Shown here piece by piece: positions 1 to 8,296 of a DNA stretch of 64,000 nt (positions within the stretch are counted from its first letter, which is position 1; each line of letters opens with the position of its first letter). The notes beneath the pieces were generated by a model. That model was not told the origin of the DNA, ran no database searches, and saw only the letters and a list, made by a program, of their open reading frames with translations. Origin of the DNA: an uncultured Flavobacteriaceae bacterium. GTDB taxonomy: Bacteria > Bacteroidota > Bacteroidia > Flavobacteriales > Flavobacteriaceae. Made by a program: the position numbers and the translations under genes. The DNA lies in the NCBI GenBank assembly GCA_947503005.1, contig CANNCA010000006.1, forward strand, positions 266,941 through 330,940. The letters run 5' to 3'.

Positions 1-2
1 TG

Positions 3-257
3 CAAAAACACATTGTCAAAAACTTTCGATACCCTGAGCTTGAAAAAGAAATGGGCATTCAAGGAAAGGTCAATATCATGTTCGAGATTCAAGAAGATGG
101 AAGTATAGGAAATGTAAGAATGAGAGGTCCTAATAAGAATTTAGAAAAAGAGGCCGCCAGAATTATTGACAAACTTCCTAAAATGACTCCAGGCAAACAA
201 AGAGGAAATCCTGTGAGGGTACCTTTTAGTATTCCGATTACTTTTAAACTACAATAA
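3..257 (+). CDS. Energy transducer TonB, C-terminal domain (5' end outside window)
   Basis: The reading frame is open from the left edge to a TAA at 255-257, so only the last 84 residues are visible. They form a TonB C-terminal domain: a YPELEKEMGIQGKV segment, then FEIQEDGSIGNVRMRGP, and a closing PVRVPFSIPITFKLQ. In the family this domain binds the TonB box of outer-membrane TonB-dependent receptors and delivers proton-motive energy from ExbB/ExbD. The ATG at 51 is an internal methionine, because the domain clearly begins before it. A strong hairpin follows the stop. A second, truncated tonB-like N-terminus lies 56 bp downstream, suggesting an original tandem pair. Confidence 0.9.
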   Translation, partial: QKHIVKNFRYPELEKEMGIQGKVNIMFEIQEDGSIGNVRMRGPNKNLEKEAARIIDKLPKMTPGKQRGNPVRVPFSIPITFKLQ

Positions 258-270
258 CTTTTTTAACACA

Positions 271-298
271 AAACCATTCCCACTAACGGAATGGTTTT
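271..298 (+). terminator. Terminator after tonB
   Basis: A perfect 10-bp stem, AAACCATTCC at 271-280 with GGAATGGTTT at 288-297, has a 7-nt loop and a following T-run. It lies 13 bp after the tonB stop. Confidence 0.8.
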
Positions 299-313
299 TG
301 TTTTACCAGAAAT

Positions 314-523
314 ATGAAACCGAAAAAGAATCCGAAGAAAGACTTGAATTTAAAGCGGGGAATCTACTTTGTACTAGGTTTGTTGCTAATCTTACTTCTG
401 ATTTATATTGCCTTGGAATGGAAGACTTCCGAGGATAATGGCGGGTATGATTTGGGTTGGGGGGGTGCCTTTTCAGGTTTGCACACTGTAATAAAAAAAC
501 CTCCCTTAATCCCTCCCTATTAG
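314..523 (+). pseudogene. Truncated TonB N-terminus (remnant)
   Basis: The ORF encodes 69 residues. The first ~47 match the cytoplasmic and transmembrane start of flavobacterial TonB proteins: MKPKKNPKKDLNLKRG, a hydrophobic helix at about residues 17-34, then ALEWKT. The periplasmic linker and receptor-binding domain are missing. Translation runs into a palindromic, CCTCCC-rich segment and stops at 521-523. It follows a complete TonB C-terminus on the same strand, so it reads as the broken second member of a tandem tonB pair. It may still be translated as a small membrane peptide, but I see no support for a function. Confidence 0.6.
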
Positions 524-530
524 GAGGGAA
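500..530. repeat. Palindromic GC-rich element at the tonB break
   Basis: CCTCCC motifs lead into a stem, TCCCTCC at 510-516 with GGAGGGA at 523-529, around a 6-nt loop. The composition differs from the surrounding AT-rich DNA, and the element sits exactly where the tonB-like reading frame ends. It resembles small dispersed palindromic elements of bacterial genomes. Only one copy is visible here, so the assignment is tentative. Confidence 0.4.
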
Positions 531-560
531 ACTGTTGCAGGCAAAAAATAATCTAAATGA

Positions 561-589
561 AAAAACCATCCCGAAACGGGATGGTTTTT
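561..589 (-). terminator. Terminator of hppA (bidirectional)
   Basis: A 12-bp stem, AAAAACCATCCC at 561-572 with GGGATGGTTTTT at 578-589, has a 5-nt loop and A/T tracts on both sides. It lies 24 bp beyond the hppA stop and can also end transcription from the tonB side. Confidence 0.8.
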
Positions 590-613
590 CAATTCTATAG
601 ATTATTAAGAATG

Positions 614-2992
614 CTACTGCTGCAACACTTCTTTTTCAACCTTAATTTCAGTTTTAGTGCCTTTGACCTTTACCTCAGCATTTTCGAAGTCTTTTAACTG
701 CGCTTCCACCTCGGCTTTAGTACCTGTAAAGGTTTTCTCCTTAGTCACTTCTTCTCCATTGACGATTGTTGTGTAAGCAACGGTAGCTTTCGCCATATCG
801 TCGTTTTCGACATTCATTGTAATGGTTTTCGAAACTTCTTCAGTAGTTGTTGCCACTCCGCTATCTCCACCCATTGCAATACTTGGAGCGATAACCAACG
901 CCACAACCGACATTAATTTCAACAAAATGTTCAATGAAGGTCCTGAAGTATCCTTAAAAGGATCACCTACGGTATCGCCGACAACGGCAGCTTTATGTGC
1001 ATCGGTACCTTTACGTCCGTCAGATTCAATCATCTTTTTGGCATTATCCCAGGCACCACCAGCGTTTGACTGGAAAATTGCCATCAAAACACCTGCCGAG
1101 GTAACACCTGCTAACAAACCGCCAAGCATTTCAGCACCACCAATAAACCCAACAGCAACGGGAACCGCAATTGCCAAAAGTCCGGGCAACACCATTTCCT
1201 TTATCGATGCTTTTGTAGAAATATCAACGCATTTATCATATTCGGCATATCCATCCGCAGCGTCGAAAATTTCTCTTTGTGCCGGTGTCGCTTTGGACAT
1301 GTCTGAATCAACAGCTCGCATTACTTCAAGCGCAGCTTTCAATTGAGGAATATCCCTAAACTGGCGACGCACCTCTTCAATCATGGCCATGGCAGCACGA
1401 CCAACTGCATTCATAGAAAGTGCAGAAAATACGAAAGGTAACATTGCACCTACTAAAAGTCCTGCCATAACCGTTGGCTTAGAAACGTCAATGGATGACA
1501 CGTTGGCCACTTTCATAAAAGCGGAGAACAAGGCCAAAGCCGTCAAAGCAGCTGAAGCGATTGCAAAACCTTTACCAATGGCGGCAGTTGTATTACCGAC
1601 AGCATCCAATTTATCGGTACGCTCACGTACTTCCGGTTCCAATTCAGCCATTTCGGCAATACCGCCTGCATTATCGGAAATTGGTCCGTATGCATCAACG
1701 GCCAATTGAATTCCTGTATTTGCTAGCATACCTACTGCAGCAATCGCAATTCCGTATAAACCAGCAAAATGATGTGATATCAAAATAGCAGCTGCGATTA
1801 ATAAGATAGGAATCATAGTAGACATCATACCTACGCCCAAACCAGCAATAATATTTGTTGCAGCACCTGTTTCAGACTGACGTACAATTGAGTTTACAGG
1901 TTTTGTACCCGTACCAGTGTAATATTCTGTTATCTTTCCAACACCTAATCCAGCAACAAGACCAGCTAATGTCGCAAAGAAAATTCCGTTCGCTCCGGCA
2001 GGTAAACCTTCAACGCTTTCAGGAATCAAAGCGTTAATAATAAACCATGAAGCCACTACCATTAAACCAGCAGAACCAAATTCACCAATATTCAACGCCG
2101 TTTGCGGGTTACCTCCATCCTTAACTCGCACAAAGAAAGTTCCGATAATAGACATAATGATTCCTACCGCAGCCAATACCAAAGGAAGGTATACTGCGCC
2201 CAAACCTGCAAAATCAGGCGTGATAATGAATGCACCCAATACCATGGTACCTATAATCGAACCTACATAAGACTCAAATAAATCAGCACCCATACCAGCC
2301 ACATCACCTACATTATCACCTACGTTATCTGCAATAGTTGCAGGGTTCAATGGATGATCTTCAGGAATACCGGCTTCTACCTTTCCTACCAAATCCGCAC
2401 CAACATCAGCAGCTTTGGTATAAATACCTCCACCCACTCTGGCGAAAAGTGCAATAGAAGATGCCCCTAAAGAAAAACCTGAAAGCACATTCAGTACTAA
2501 ACCGAGGTTTTCAGCACCTGGCCAAATGTTTTGATAAACCATGAACAATCCGCTCAATCCTAAAACTCCAAGACCAACTACGCCTAATCCCATTACCGCA
2601 CCTCCTGCAAAAGCAACTTCAAGTGCTTTGCCTAAAGAAGTTTTTGCAGCTTGGGTTGTTCTAACATTTGCTTTAGTCGCGACTTTCATTCCAATAAATC
2701 CGGCTAAAGCGGAGCAAATAGCACCTACTACAAAAGAAAGCGCAACCATTCCATTCGAACCAGTTTCATTGCTTCCTTTGAAAAACAAAAGAATCGCCAC
2801 CGCGATTACAAAAATTGACAAAATTTTGTATTCCGCCTTCAAGAACGACATCGCCCCATCTGCAATGTTTTTGGCAATCCGGGCCATTTTGTCGTTACCA
2901 ACTTCTTGCTTGCCCACCCAGACATTCTTCCAAGCCACAAAAAGAAGGGCCAATACTCCAAATGCAGGTAAAAATTTTACGATTAATTCCAT
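614..2992 (-). CDS. hppA: Membrane-bound ion-pumping pyrophosphatase (V-type PPase)
   Basis: A 792-residue, many-helix membrane protein that hydrolyses pyrophosphate and pumps H+ and/or Na+ across the inner membrane. The hallmark segments are present: [19 protein letters not shown] and the acidic [19 protein letters not shown] motif that binds Mg-PPi, [10 protein letters not shown], and a C-terminal [16 protein letters not shown] segment. Alanine in the GNTTAA position is typical of K+-dependent family members. H+ versus Na+ specificity cannot be settled by eye. After the last hydrophobic helix ([12 protein letters not shown]) there is a soluble tail of about 85 residues with an acidic, beta-rich and Lys/Glu-rich sequence, longer than in the classical family. 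The soluble pyrophosphatase gene lies just upstream but behind its own terminator. Confidence 0.96.
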   Translation of the reverse strand: MELIVKFLPAFGVLALLFVAWKNVWVGKQEVGNDKMARIAKNIADGAMSFLKAEYKILSIFVIAVAILLFFKGSNETGSNGMVALSFVVGAICSALAGFIGMKVATKANVRTTQAAKTSLGKALEVAFAGGAVMGLGVVGLGVLGLSGLFMVYQNIWPGAENLGLVLNVLSGFSLGASSIALFARVGGGIYTKAADVGADLVGKVEAGIPEDHPLNPATIADNVGDNVGDVAGMGADLFESYVGSIIGTMVLGAFIITPDFAGLGAVYLPLVLAAVGIIMSIIGTFFVRVKDGGNPQTALNIGEFGSAGLMVVASWFIINALIPESVEGLPAGANGIFFATLAGLVAGLGVGKITEYYTGTGTKPVNSIVRQSETGAATNIIAGLGVGMMSTMIPILLIAAAILISHHFAGLYGIAIAAVGMLANTGIQLAVDAYGPISDNAGGIAEMAELEPEVRERTDKLDAVGNTTAAIGKGFAIASAALTALALFSAFMKVANVSSIDVSKPTVMAGLLVGAMLPFVFSALSMNAVGRAAMAMIEEVRRQFRDIPQLKAALEVMRAVDSDMSKATPAQREIFDAADGYAEYDKCVDISTKASIKEMVLPGLLAIAVPVAVGFIGGAEMLGGLLAGVTSAGVLMAIFQSNAGGAWDNAKKMIESDGRKGTDAHKAAVVGDTVGDPFKDTSGPSLNILLKLMSVVALVIAPSIAMGGDSGVATTTEEVSKTITMNVENDDMAKATVAYTTIVNGEEVTKEKTFTGTKAEVEAQLKDFENAEVKVKGTKTEIKVEKEVLQQ

Positions 2993-3029
2993 TTTTTGTT
3001 GAGTTATTTTTAGTTTTTTTTAACGGCTG

Positions 3030-3037
3030 CTAAAGTA
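3030..3037 (-). promoter_or_regulatory. -7 box candidate for hppA
   Basis: TACTTTAG on the minus strand matches the Bacteroidota -7 consensus TAnnTTTG at all but one of the six fixed positions, 37 bp before the hppA start. It lies just past the ppa terminator. No clear -33 TTG is seen. Confidence 0.35.
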
Positions 3038-3060
3038 CTAAAATCAAATAGAATAAAAAA

Positions 3061-3086
3061 AGCCGCTTTTATCGATAAAAGTGGCT
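3061..3086 (-). terminator. Terminator of ppa
   Basis: An AGCCGCTTTT/AAAAGTGGCT stem with one G-T pair is flanked by an A-run on the left, which is a T-run on the minus strand. It begins about 20 bp after the ppa stop and separates ppa from hppA. Confidence 0.75.
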
Positions 3087-3106
3087 TTTATTTTAACTAA
3101 ATATCG

Positions 3107-3631
3107 TTATATCGTAAAGGTTCTTTTCTTTTTGTGTTCACTCTCATCGTAACGTGTTACACATTCGCTATATATCTTTTTGGCTTCCTCTGCATTTCCC
3201 CATCCACCAACATCAACCTTCTTTTTTTCAAGATCTTTATACACCTGAAAGAAATGTTCGATTTCCTTCAAACGATGTGGGTTAAGATCAGTAATATCTT
3301 CTCTTTTGCTCCAAACCGGATCAGACACCGGAACGCAAATTATTTTCTCATCCGGACCCTTTTCATCCGCCATATGAAATACCCCAATGGGCTTTACCTC
3401 CATAACCACCATGGGATACGTTGGCTCAGTACCAAGTACCAAAACATCCAACGGATCTTTGTCAAGCGCCAAAGTCTCCGGTACAAAACCATAATCACCA
3501 GGATACATCATGGACGAAAAGAGGGTTCGGTCAAATCTAATTTTATGTAATGTAAAGTCGTACTCGTATTTATTTCTGCTTCCCTTGGGAATTTCAATTA
3601 ACACATCGAAGGTAATATCTGTCTTGCTCAT
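3107..3631 (-). CDS. ppa: Soluble inorganic pyrophosphatase (family I)
   Basis: A 174-residue cytoplasmic enzyme that hydrolyses PPi to two phosphates. Family I features are visible: KYEYD near the N-terminus, GDYGFVPETLALDKDPLDVLVL with the conserved acidic residues that bind Mg2+, VKPIGVFHMADEKGPDEKI, and a C-terminal GGWGNAEEAKKIY segment. Length is as expected for bacterial family I. It is transcribed in the same direction as the membrane pyrophosphatase downstream. It has its own -7 box and terminator, so the two genes look like separate transcripts with related roles, one dissipating PPi energy and one conserving it. Confidence 0.96.
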   Translation of the reverse strand: MSKTDITFDVLIEIPKGSRNKYEYDFTLHKIRFDRTLFSSMMYPGDYGFVPETLALDKDPLDVLVLGTEPTYPMVVMEVKPIGVFHMADEKGPDEKIICVPVSDPVWSKREDITDLNPHRLKEIEHFFQVYKDLEKKKVDVGGWGNAEEAKKIYSECVTRYDESEHKKKRTFTI

Positions 3632-3649
3632 AGGCCATATTTAGGAGGG

Positions 3650-3657
3650 CAAAGGTA
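3650..3657 (-). promoter_or_regulatory. -7 promoter box of ppa
   Basis: TACCTTTG on the minus strand is a full match to TAnnTTTG, 19 bp before the ppa start. No TTG is found at the usual -33 distance. Confidence 0.5.
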
Positions 3658-3795
3658 CTTGAAATAACTTGTTTATCGTAGTGAAAGCAGATGAAAGGAT
3701 CTAAAATGGTTTGGTTAAATTTTGCATTCAAACGGTTATATCCTAATCATATTCTCAGTTCATCAGGTTTGTAGCGCTGGCAGTTATGCAAAAAC

Positions 3796-6297
3796 TCAAA
3801 AACTAAACCCAAAGGTACCTGTTATCGCAAACGGTCTTGCATCGGGTCTATCCAGATAGTTCCCTCTAAAGTTGAAATCAATTCTTAGAATTCTAAAAAT
3901 ATTTCCAACGCCCACGGAGTATTCATAATATATTCTACTATCAGGAGCTTGTAATGGCGTATTAATTGTGGCTGGTGCACTTAATGCAATATTCGAATCG
4001 GACAGCTCGCCCCATACCCCCCGAAGACCTATTATTTCTCGTAAATTGAATTTTCTTAGAAACGGAATCCGTGAAAAAAGCCGTCCGTTGAAATTATGTT
4101 CTAAATGTACAGATGCATAGGTGTCGGTCACAAACTCGTAGAAATCAAGATTAGGGAAAGTGCCATAGTTCGTGAAAAATGTTTGGTTGCCGGGCACGAC
4201 ATTCAATAACCCCAAAGGGACATCACCAAAAGTCTTTCCTACCTCAACGGTACTGAAAAGTCGACCAAAACCGCCCACTTGCCAAGGTTGACTATATGAA
4301 AATTGCAACTTGCTGTAGTTGAAATCACTATCCCAAATGCCATCAATACCCTTAGTATATTTTAATAAAAGTGTGCTGTATTCATCATTGATATCACGAC
4401 GTTCTACCCCATACCCAATGGTGCGTTTTCCCGGGGTATAAATCAACAAGGCGTTAAAATCAAATTGCCTTACCTCGGAGGAAATTCCAGTAGGTGAGGT
4501 AGCATTAATATAATCCAAACTAAAGTCATTGGGCAATGCTGAACTCAAAGTGCGAAAAGTAGCTCCTGCTCCAATTCTTAAATTAGTAATCGGTTCTATT
4601 TCTAAGCTCATTGCACTCAGGTTGATATTGGTCAAACGATTGTTGGCACCTACGGTCAATATCGATGAAGAAGCAATACTTCTGCCTAGGACGTCGTTAG
4701 TTGCGGTGAGACTGACCCCTAGTTGCTCTATATCACGCCGATTTCCCCCAGAAAGGATCAACCTGTTCTTTTTGTCTAACAAAAACTTTCCTGAGGCACC
4801 ATGTTTAACTTTTTTGTCGGTAAAACCATAAGCTGCATACCCTTCTAAGCGCCAAAGGTCATTTTCTCCAAAATAGGTTCGAGCCCCCAATCGTATCCGT
4901 GGCCCTTCTGCGTCATTATATCCAAATACGTCGTAAACAGAACCAATATCCATATTCCACTTGTCGATCTCAACATAACCTGAGCCGAGAATGCTTACCA
5001 AATTATAATAAGACTTGAATTTTGGAACGGTTTTTAACGTATCGAGTAGTTGATAAATTCCTGATTCATCTTTATTCAGTGATTCCAATCGATTCTTTTC
5101 CCAAAACGAATCATCCTGTACAACTGCGCTGGGGTCATAAGGGTTCTTATCCGCTTTATAAAATTCTTTAGGTTTTTCAACGTCGAATTCATAATTGTCA
5201 AAAACAGTGGTCCGTTTTCCATACACTCCCCTCGATTTTTCCTTTTTCTGAAAGCTAAAATCACTCAACATGTAATCGCGCTTCAACAGAAAAACCGAGT
5301 CATTGACCACATCGAATTCCTGTTCGATATATATTTCTTTTACCCAGTTTATATTGGCGCTTTTGGTCACCTCTAGATTGATATTTTTAATCGCATAGGT
5401 TGAATCATTCACCCAAAAATCACCTTTGAACGTTAGCTCATTTTTTCTTCTGGGATAGTATACAATGTTATAGCACCATTTGTTATCAATAAAAGCACTA
5501 TCCCTTAGGGCATAATTATAGGTATCGACCCCTGTTCTCGAAAGCGGGCTTGTAAAACTTTTGTCAAAGAATTTCAGGTAGTTATTATAGATATCATAGT
5601 CTTGATATAGATCCGCGACGAAAGCTATTATCGCCTGGTTATTATCGAAACCCGAATTCTTGTTTCCTAGGATTTCCTCCTTCTCCTCGTTTAAAATATT
5701 ATCACCATGAACCTTTGAAAAGGTTTCATTCAAGAATATGGGCAAATAGGTTTTTCCGGTAACCCGAGAAGTATCCAAATCTTGAAATATGAATTCAAGA
5801 CCCTTGAACACCTTTTTCTTCATCAATGCACTGTCAATAGTATTCAGGTCAAATTCAACTTTTTCGTATTTATCGTAGGCATATTGCCTAAACTTGCGCA
5901 CTCCATTCTCGCGTTTCTTCGCCCAAATCTTCTTTAAAAGCTCTACAGCAGGATTATTTTTTTTAGATTGTTTCCCTGAAATCAAGACCACTTCATTCAG
6001 TTGTTCGGTTTCCTCTTCCAGAACAATCTTCATGTCATAATTGACTTTAGCAGTAAGTTCGATTTCCTTCGTTTTATAGCCGATAAACGAAACTATTAAA
6101 GTGGGATACGTATTATCGGTTTCAAAATAGAAACGCCCGTTGTCATTGGTGATCGTACCCTCCGAAGAATTCTTAAAAAGCACATTAGCAAAGGCTACGG
6201 GTTCGCCGCTTTCATCTGCGACAATACCACCTACCTTAGTCTGGGAGATAGCAAAATAGGGAAGAATAAAAAGTAAAAGAAAGATGATTTTTTTCAT
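3796..6297 (-). CDS. DUF5686 / carboxypeptidase-regulatory-like outer-membrane protein
   Basis: An 833-residue exported protein when started at the ATG whose first base is 6297. That start gives a clean signal peptide, MKKIIFLLLFILPYFAISQ; the longer upstream start adds 14 non-signal residues. After the signal comes a beta-sandwich of the CarboxypepD_reg-like type (GGIVADESGEPVAFANVLFK, roughly residues 20-100), as also found at the start of SusC-like receptors. The remainder is a DUF5686 region, and its C-terminal half is rich in alternating aromatic strands ending in TFGFSF, suggesting an outer-membrane beta-barrel. No biochemical role is established that I know of. It stands alone between ppa and pdhB. 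Confidence 0.88.
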   Translation of the reverse strand: MKKIIFLLLFILPYFAISQTKVGGIVADESGEPVAFANVLFKNSSEGTITNDNGRFYFETDNTYPTLIVSFIGYKTKEIELTAKVNYDMKIVLEEETEQLNEVVLISGKQSKKNNPAVELLKKIWAKKRENGVRKFRQYAYDKYEKVEFDLNTIDSALMKKKVFKGLEFIFQDLDTSRVTGKTYLPIFLNETFSKVHGDNILNEEKEEILGNKNSGFDNNQAIIAFVADLYQDYDIYNNYLKFFDKSFTSPLSRTGVDTYNYALRDSAFIDNKWCYNIVYYPRRKNELTFKGDFWVNDSTYAIKNINLEVTKSANINWVKEIYIEQEFDVVNDSVFLLKRDYMLSDFSFQKKEKSRGVYGKRTTVFDNYEFDVEKPKEFYKADKNPYDPSAVVQDDSFWEKNRLESLNKDESGIYQLLDTLKTVPKFKSYYNLVSILGSGYVEIDKWNMDIGSVYDVFGYNDAEGPRIRLGARTYFGENDLWRLEGYAAYGFTDKKVKHGASGKFLLDKKNRLILSGGNRRDIEQLGVSLTATNDVLGRSIASSSILTVGANNRLTNINLSAMSLEIEPITNLRIGAGATFRTLSSALPNDFSLDYINATSPTGISSEVRQFDFNALLIYTPGKRTIGYGVERRDINDEYSTLLLKYTKGIDGIWDSDFNYSKLQFSYSQPWQVGGFGRLFSTVEVGKTFGDVPLGLLNVVPGNQTFFTNYGTFPNLDFYEFVTDTYASVHLEHNFNGRLFSRIPFLRKFNLREIIGLRGVWGELSDSNIALSAPATINTPLQAPDSRIYYEYSVGVGNIFRILRIDFNFRGNYLDRPDARPFAITGTFGFSF

Positions 6298-6373
6298 TCG
6301 AAAAGTAGCTTCACGCTTCAATAGCAAATAACATACCATAAAAAAATTGCTTCGCCAACCTAAGTCGACAAAG

Positions 6374-6381
6374 CAAATGTA
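6374..6381 (-). promoter_or_regulatory. -7 promoter box of the DUF5686 gene
   Basis: TACATTTG on the minus strand matches TAnnTTTG fully, 77 bp before the chosen start at 6297 and just after the pdhB stop. It supports a separate transcript. No -33 TTG at normal spacing. Confidence 0.4.
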
Positions 6382-6401
6382 TCGTTACAAAATGGTATAC
6401 C

Positions 6402-7379
6402 CTATTTATATAATACTTTCTTAACAGCTGTAATCACATCTTCGTGGTTCGGCAACCATTCCGCTAAAAGCACTGGCGAATAGGGCGCGGGCGTATCGGC
6501 TGTATTGATTTTCTGAATCGGAGCATCCAAATAGTCAAAAGCATGGGCTTGTACATGAAAGGTAATCTCGGTGGCTACATTACCAAAAGGCCAAGCCTCT
6601 TCTAGTATTACCAATCTGTTGGTTTTCTTCACTGATGTCAAAATCGCCTCATAATCCATTGGCTTAACCGTACGCAAATCAATAATTTCACAGCTGATAC
6701 CCTCTTTTTCCAATTCATCGGCAGCCTTATCAGCTTCTTTTATAATTTTTCCAAAGGACACGATTGTCACATCCGTTCCGGCTCTTCTGATATCGGCCAC
6801 GCCGATGGGAATGGTATATTCCCCTTCTGGCACTTCACCTTTATCACCATACATCTGCTCAGATTCCATAAAAATTACCGGATCGTCATCGCGGATAGCC
6901 GATTTTAATAATCCTTTCGCATCTGCCGGATTTGAAGGAACTACAACTTTCAGACCTGGACAATTTGCGTACCAGCTCTCAAAAGCCTGGGAGTGGGTTG
7001 CGGCCAACTGACCTGCAGAGGCAGTGGGTCCTCTAAAAACAATCGGACATGGAAATTGACCACCTGACATCTGACGAATCTTTGCAGCATTGTTAATGAT
7101 TTGATCAATACCGACCAAAGCAAAATTGAAGGTCATGAATTCAATAATGGGCCTATTACCTGTCATGGTCGAACCGACACCAATGCCTGCAAAACCTAAT
7201 TCGGAAATGGGGGTATCGATGACCCTTTTGGCTCCGAATTCATCTAACATTCCTTTGGACGCCTTGTAGGCACCGTTGTATTCGGCAACTTCTTCGCCCA
7301 TCAAATAGACAGATTCATCTCTTCTCATCTCTTCGGACATCGCCTCACAAACGGCCTCACGGAATTGTAGTGTCTTCAT
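6402..7379 (-). CDS. pdhB: Pyruvate dehydrogenase E1 component, beta subunit
   Basis: A 325-residue transketolase-like protein that forms the thiamine-diphosphate E1 heterotetramer with the alpha subunit encoded at 30917-31915. Typical segments: TLQFREAVCEAMSEEMRRD at the start, VYLMGEEVAEYNGAYK with the TPP-activating Glu, RVIDTPISELGFAGIGVGS, and RTVKPMDYEAI in the C-terminal domain. E1 beta is encoded about 22 kb from E1 alpha and E2, so the complex is split over two loci in this genome. Upstream lies a divergent regulatory region shared with etfBA. Confidence 0.95.
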   Translation of the reverse strand: MKTLQFREAVCEAMSEEMRRDESVYLMGEEVAEYNGAYKASKGMLDEFGAKRVIDTPISELGFAGIGVGSTMTGNRPIIEFMTFNFALVGIDQIINNAAKIRQMSGGQFPCPIVFRGPTASAGQLAATHSQAFESWYANCPGLKVVVPSNPADAKGLLKSAIRDDDPVIFMESEQMYGDKGEVPEGEYTIPIGVADIRRAGTDVTIVSFGKIIKEADKAADELEKEGISCEIIDLRTVKPMDYEAILTSVKKTNRLVILEEAWPFGNVATEITFHVQAHAFDYLDAPIQKINTADTPAPYSPVLLAEWLPNHEDVITAVKKVLYK

Positions 7380-7414
7380 ATATTCAAGTTTACAGTTTGC
7401 GTTAAAAACGCATG

Positions 7415-7422
7415 CAAAAATA
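7415..7422 (-). promoter_or_regulatory. -7 promoter box of pdhB
   Basis: TATTTTTG on the minus strand is a full match to TAnnTTTG, 35 bp before the pdhB start. The adjacent sequence GCATGC shares its core with the larger palindrome at 7476-7493. Confidence 0.5.
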
Positions 7423-7475
7423 GGAAATTATATCTCAAAAATTTCCGACTAAGATTCAAAAAAGAAAATAAATTT

Positions 7476-7493
7476 TACTATGCATGCATAGTA
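7476..7493. promoter_or_regulatory. 18-bp perfect palindrome, probable operator of etfBA
   Basis: TACTATGCATGCATAGTA is identical to its reverse complement over all 18 bases. It lies 53 bp before the etfB start and some 18 bp before a -7-like TATCTTAG (7512-7519), so it would cover the -33 region. It also faces pdhB. The form suits a dimeric repressor or activator site; the protein that binds it is unknown. Confidence 0.6.
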
Positions 7494-7546
7494 TTTTCAG
7501 AAATTAATACTTATCTTAGCGCAGCATTTTTAAAGGCTTTATTATA

Positions 7547-8287
7547 ATGAAAATATTAGTGTGCATAAGCAATGTTCCCGATACCACTTCCAAGATAAAT
7601 TTCACGGAAGGCGATACCAAATTTGACACCAACGGGGTGCAATTTGTAATTAATCCTAACGATGAATTCGGATTAACTAGAGCCATGTGGTTCAAAGAAA
7701 AACAAGGCGCTAGCGTTCATGTAGCTACGGTGGGTAGCCCGTCAACCGAGCCAACTATCAGAAAAGCCTTGGCTATTGGTGCCGATGAGGCCATTAGGGT
7801 TAACGCAGAACCAACCGACGGTTTTTTCGTAGCGCAACAGCTTGCAGAAGTTGTCAAAAACGGGGAGTACGACTTGGTTATCGGCGGTAGGGAGTCTATT
7901 GATTACAATGGAGGGATGGTGCCCGGTATTCTTGCAGCCCTTTTAGATATGAACTTTGTCAACACCTGTATTGGCTTAGAGGTTGATGGAAACAATGCAA
8001 CGGCGATGCGTGAAATCGATGGTGGTAAAGAGAAAATTTCGACTACACTTCCATTGGTTATAGGAGGCCAAAAAGGTCTTGTAGAAGAAAGTGATTTAAG
8101 AATTCCCAACATGCGCGGTATCATGATGGCAAGAAAAAAGACACTTAATGTAGTGGAACCCGTTGATGCCAAGAAAGCCACACAAGATACTAAGTTCGAA
8201 AAACCAGCAGCAAAAGGAGCTGTTAAATTAGTTGATAATGTTGATGATTTAATTAGCCTTCTTCATAACGAAGCAAAAGCAATCTAA
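7547..8287 (+). CDS. etfB: Electron transfer flavoprotein, beta subunit
   Basis: A 246-residue cytoplasmic subunit of the FAD/AMP heterodimer that takes electrons from acyl-CoA dehydrogenases. Visible features: MKILVCISNVPDTTSKINF at the start, INPNDEFGLTRA, GGRESIDYNGGMVPGILA, and the LRIPNMRGIMMARKK recognition loop near residue 190. It is followed after 9 bp by etfA. An acyl-CoA dehydrogenase that could donate electrons is encoded in this window at 54939. An 18-bp palindrome upstream suggests dedicated regulation. Confidence 0.96.
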   Translation: MKILVCISNVPDTTSKINFTEGDTKFDTNGVQFVINPNDEFGLTRAMWFKEKQGASVHVATVGSPSTEPTIRKALAIGADEAIRVNAEPTDGFFVAQQLAEVVKNGEYDLVIGGRESIDYNGGMVPGILAALLDMNFVNTCIGLEVDGNNATAMREIDGGKEKISTTLPLVIGGQKGLVEESDLRIPNMRGIMMARKKTLNVVEPVDAKKATQDTKFEKPAAKGAVKLVDNVDDLISLLHNEAKAI

Positions 8288-8296
8288 AAAAGAATT

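Noticed and set aside
822..1346. 174-codon plus-strand ORF opposite hppA
   Set aside because: Antisense of a clear membrane pyrophosphatase. The Ala/Ser/Pro-rich content comes from the complementary frame.
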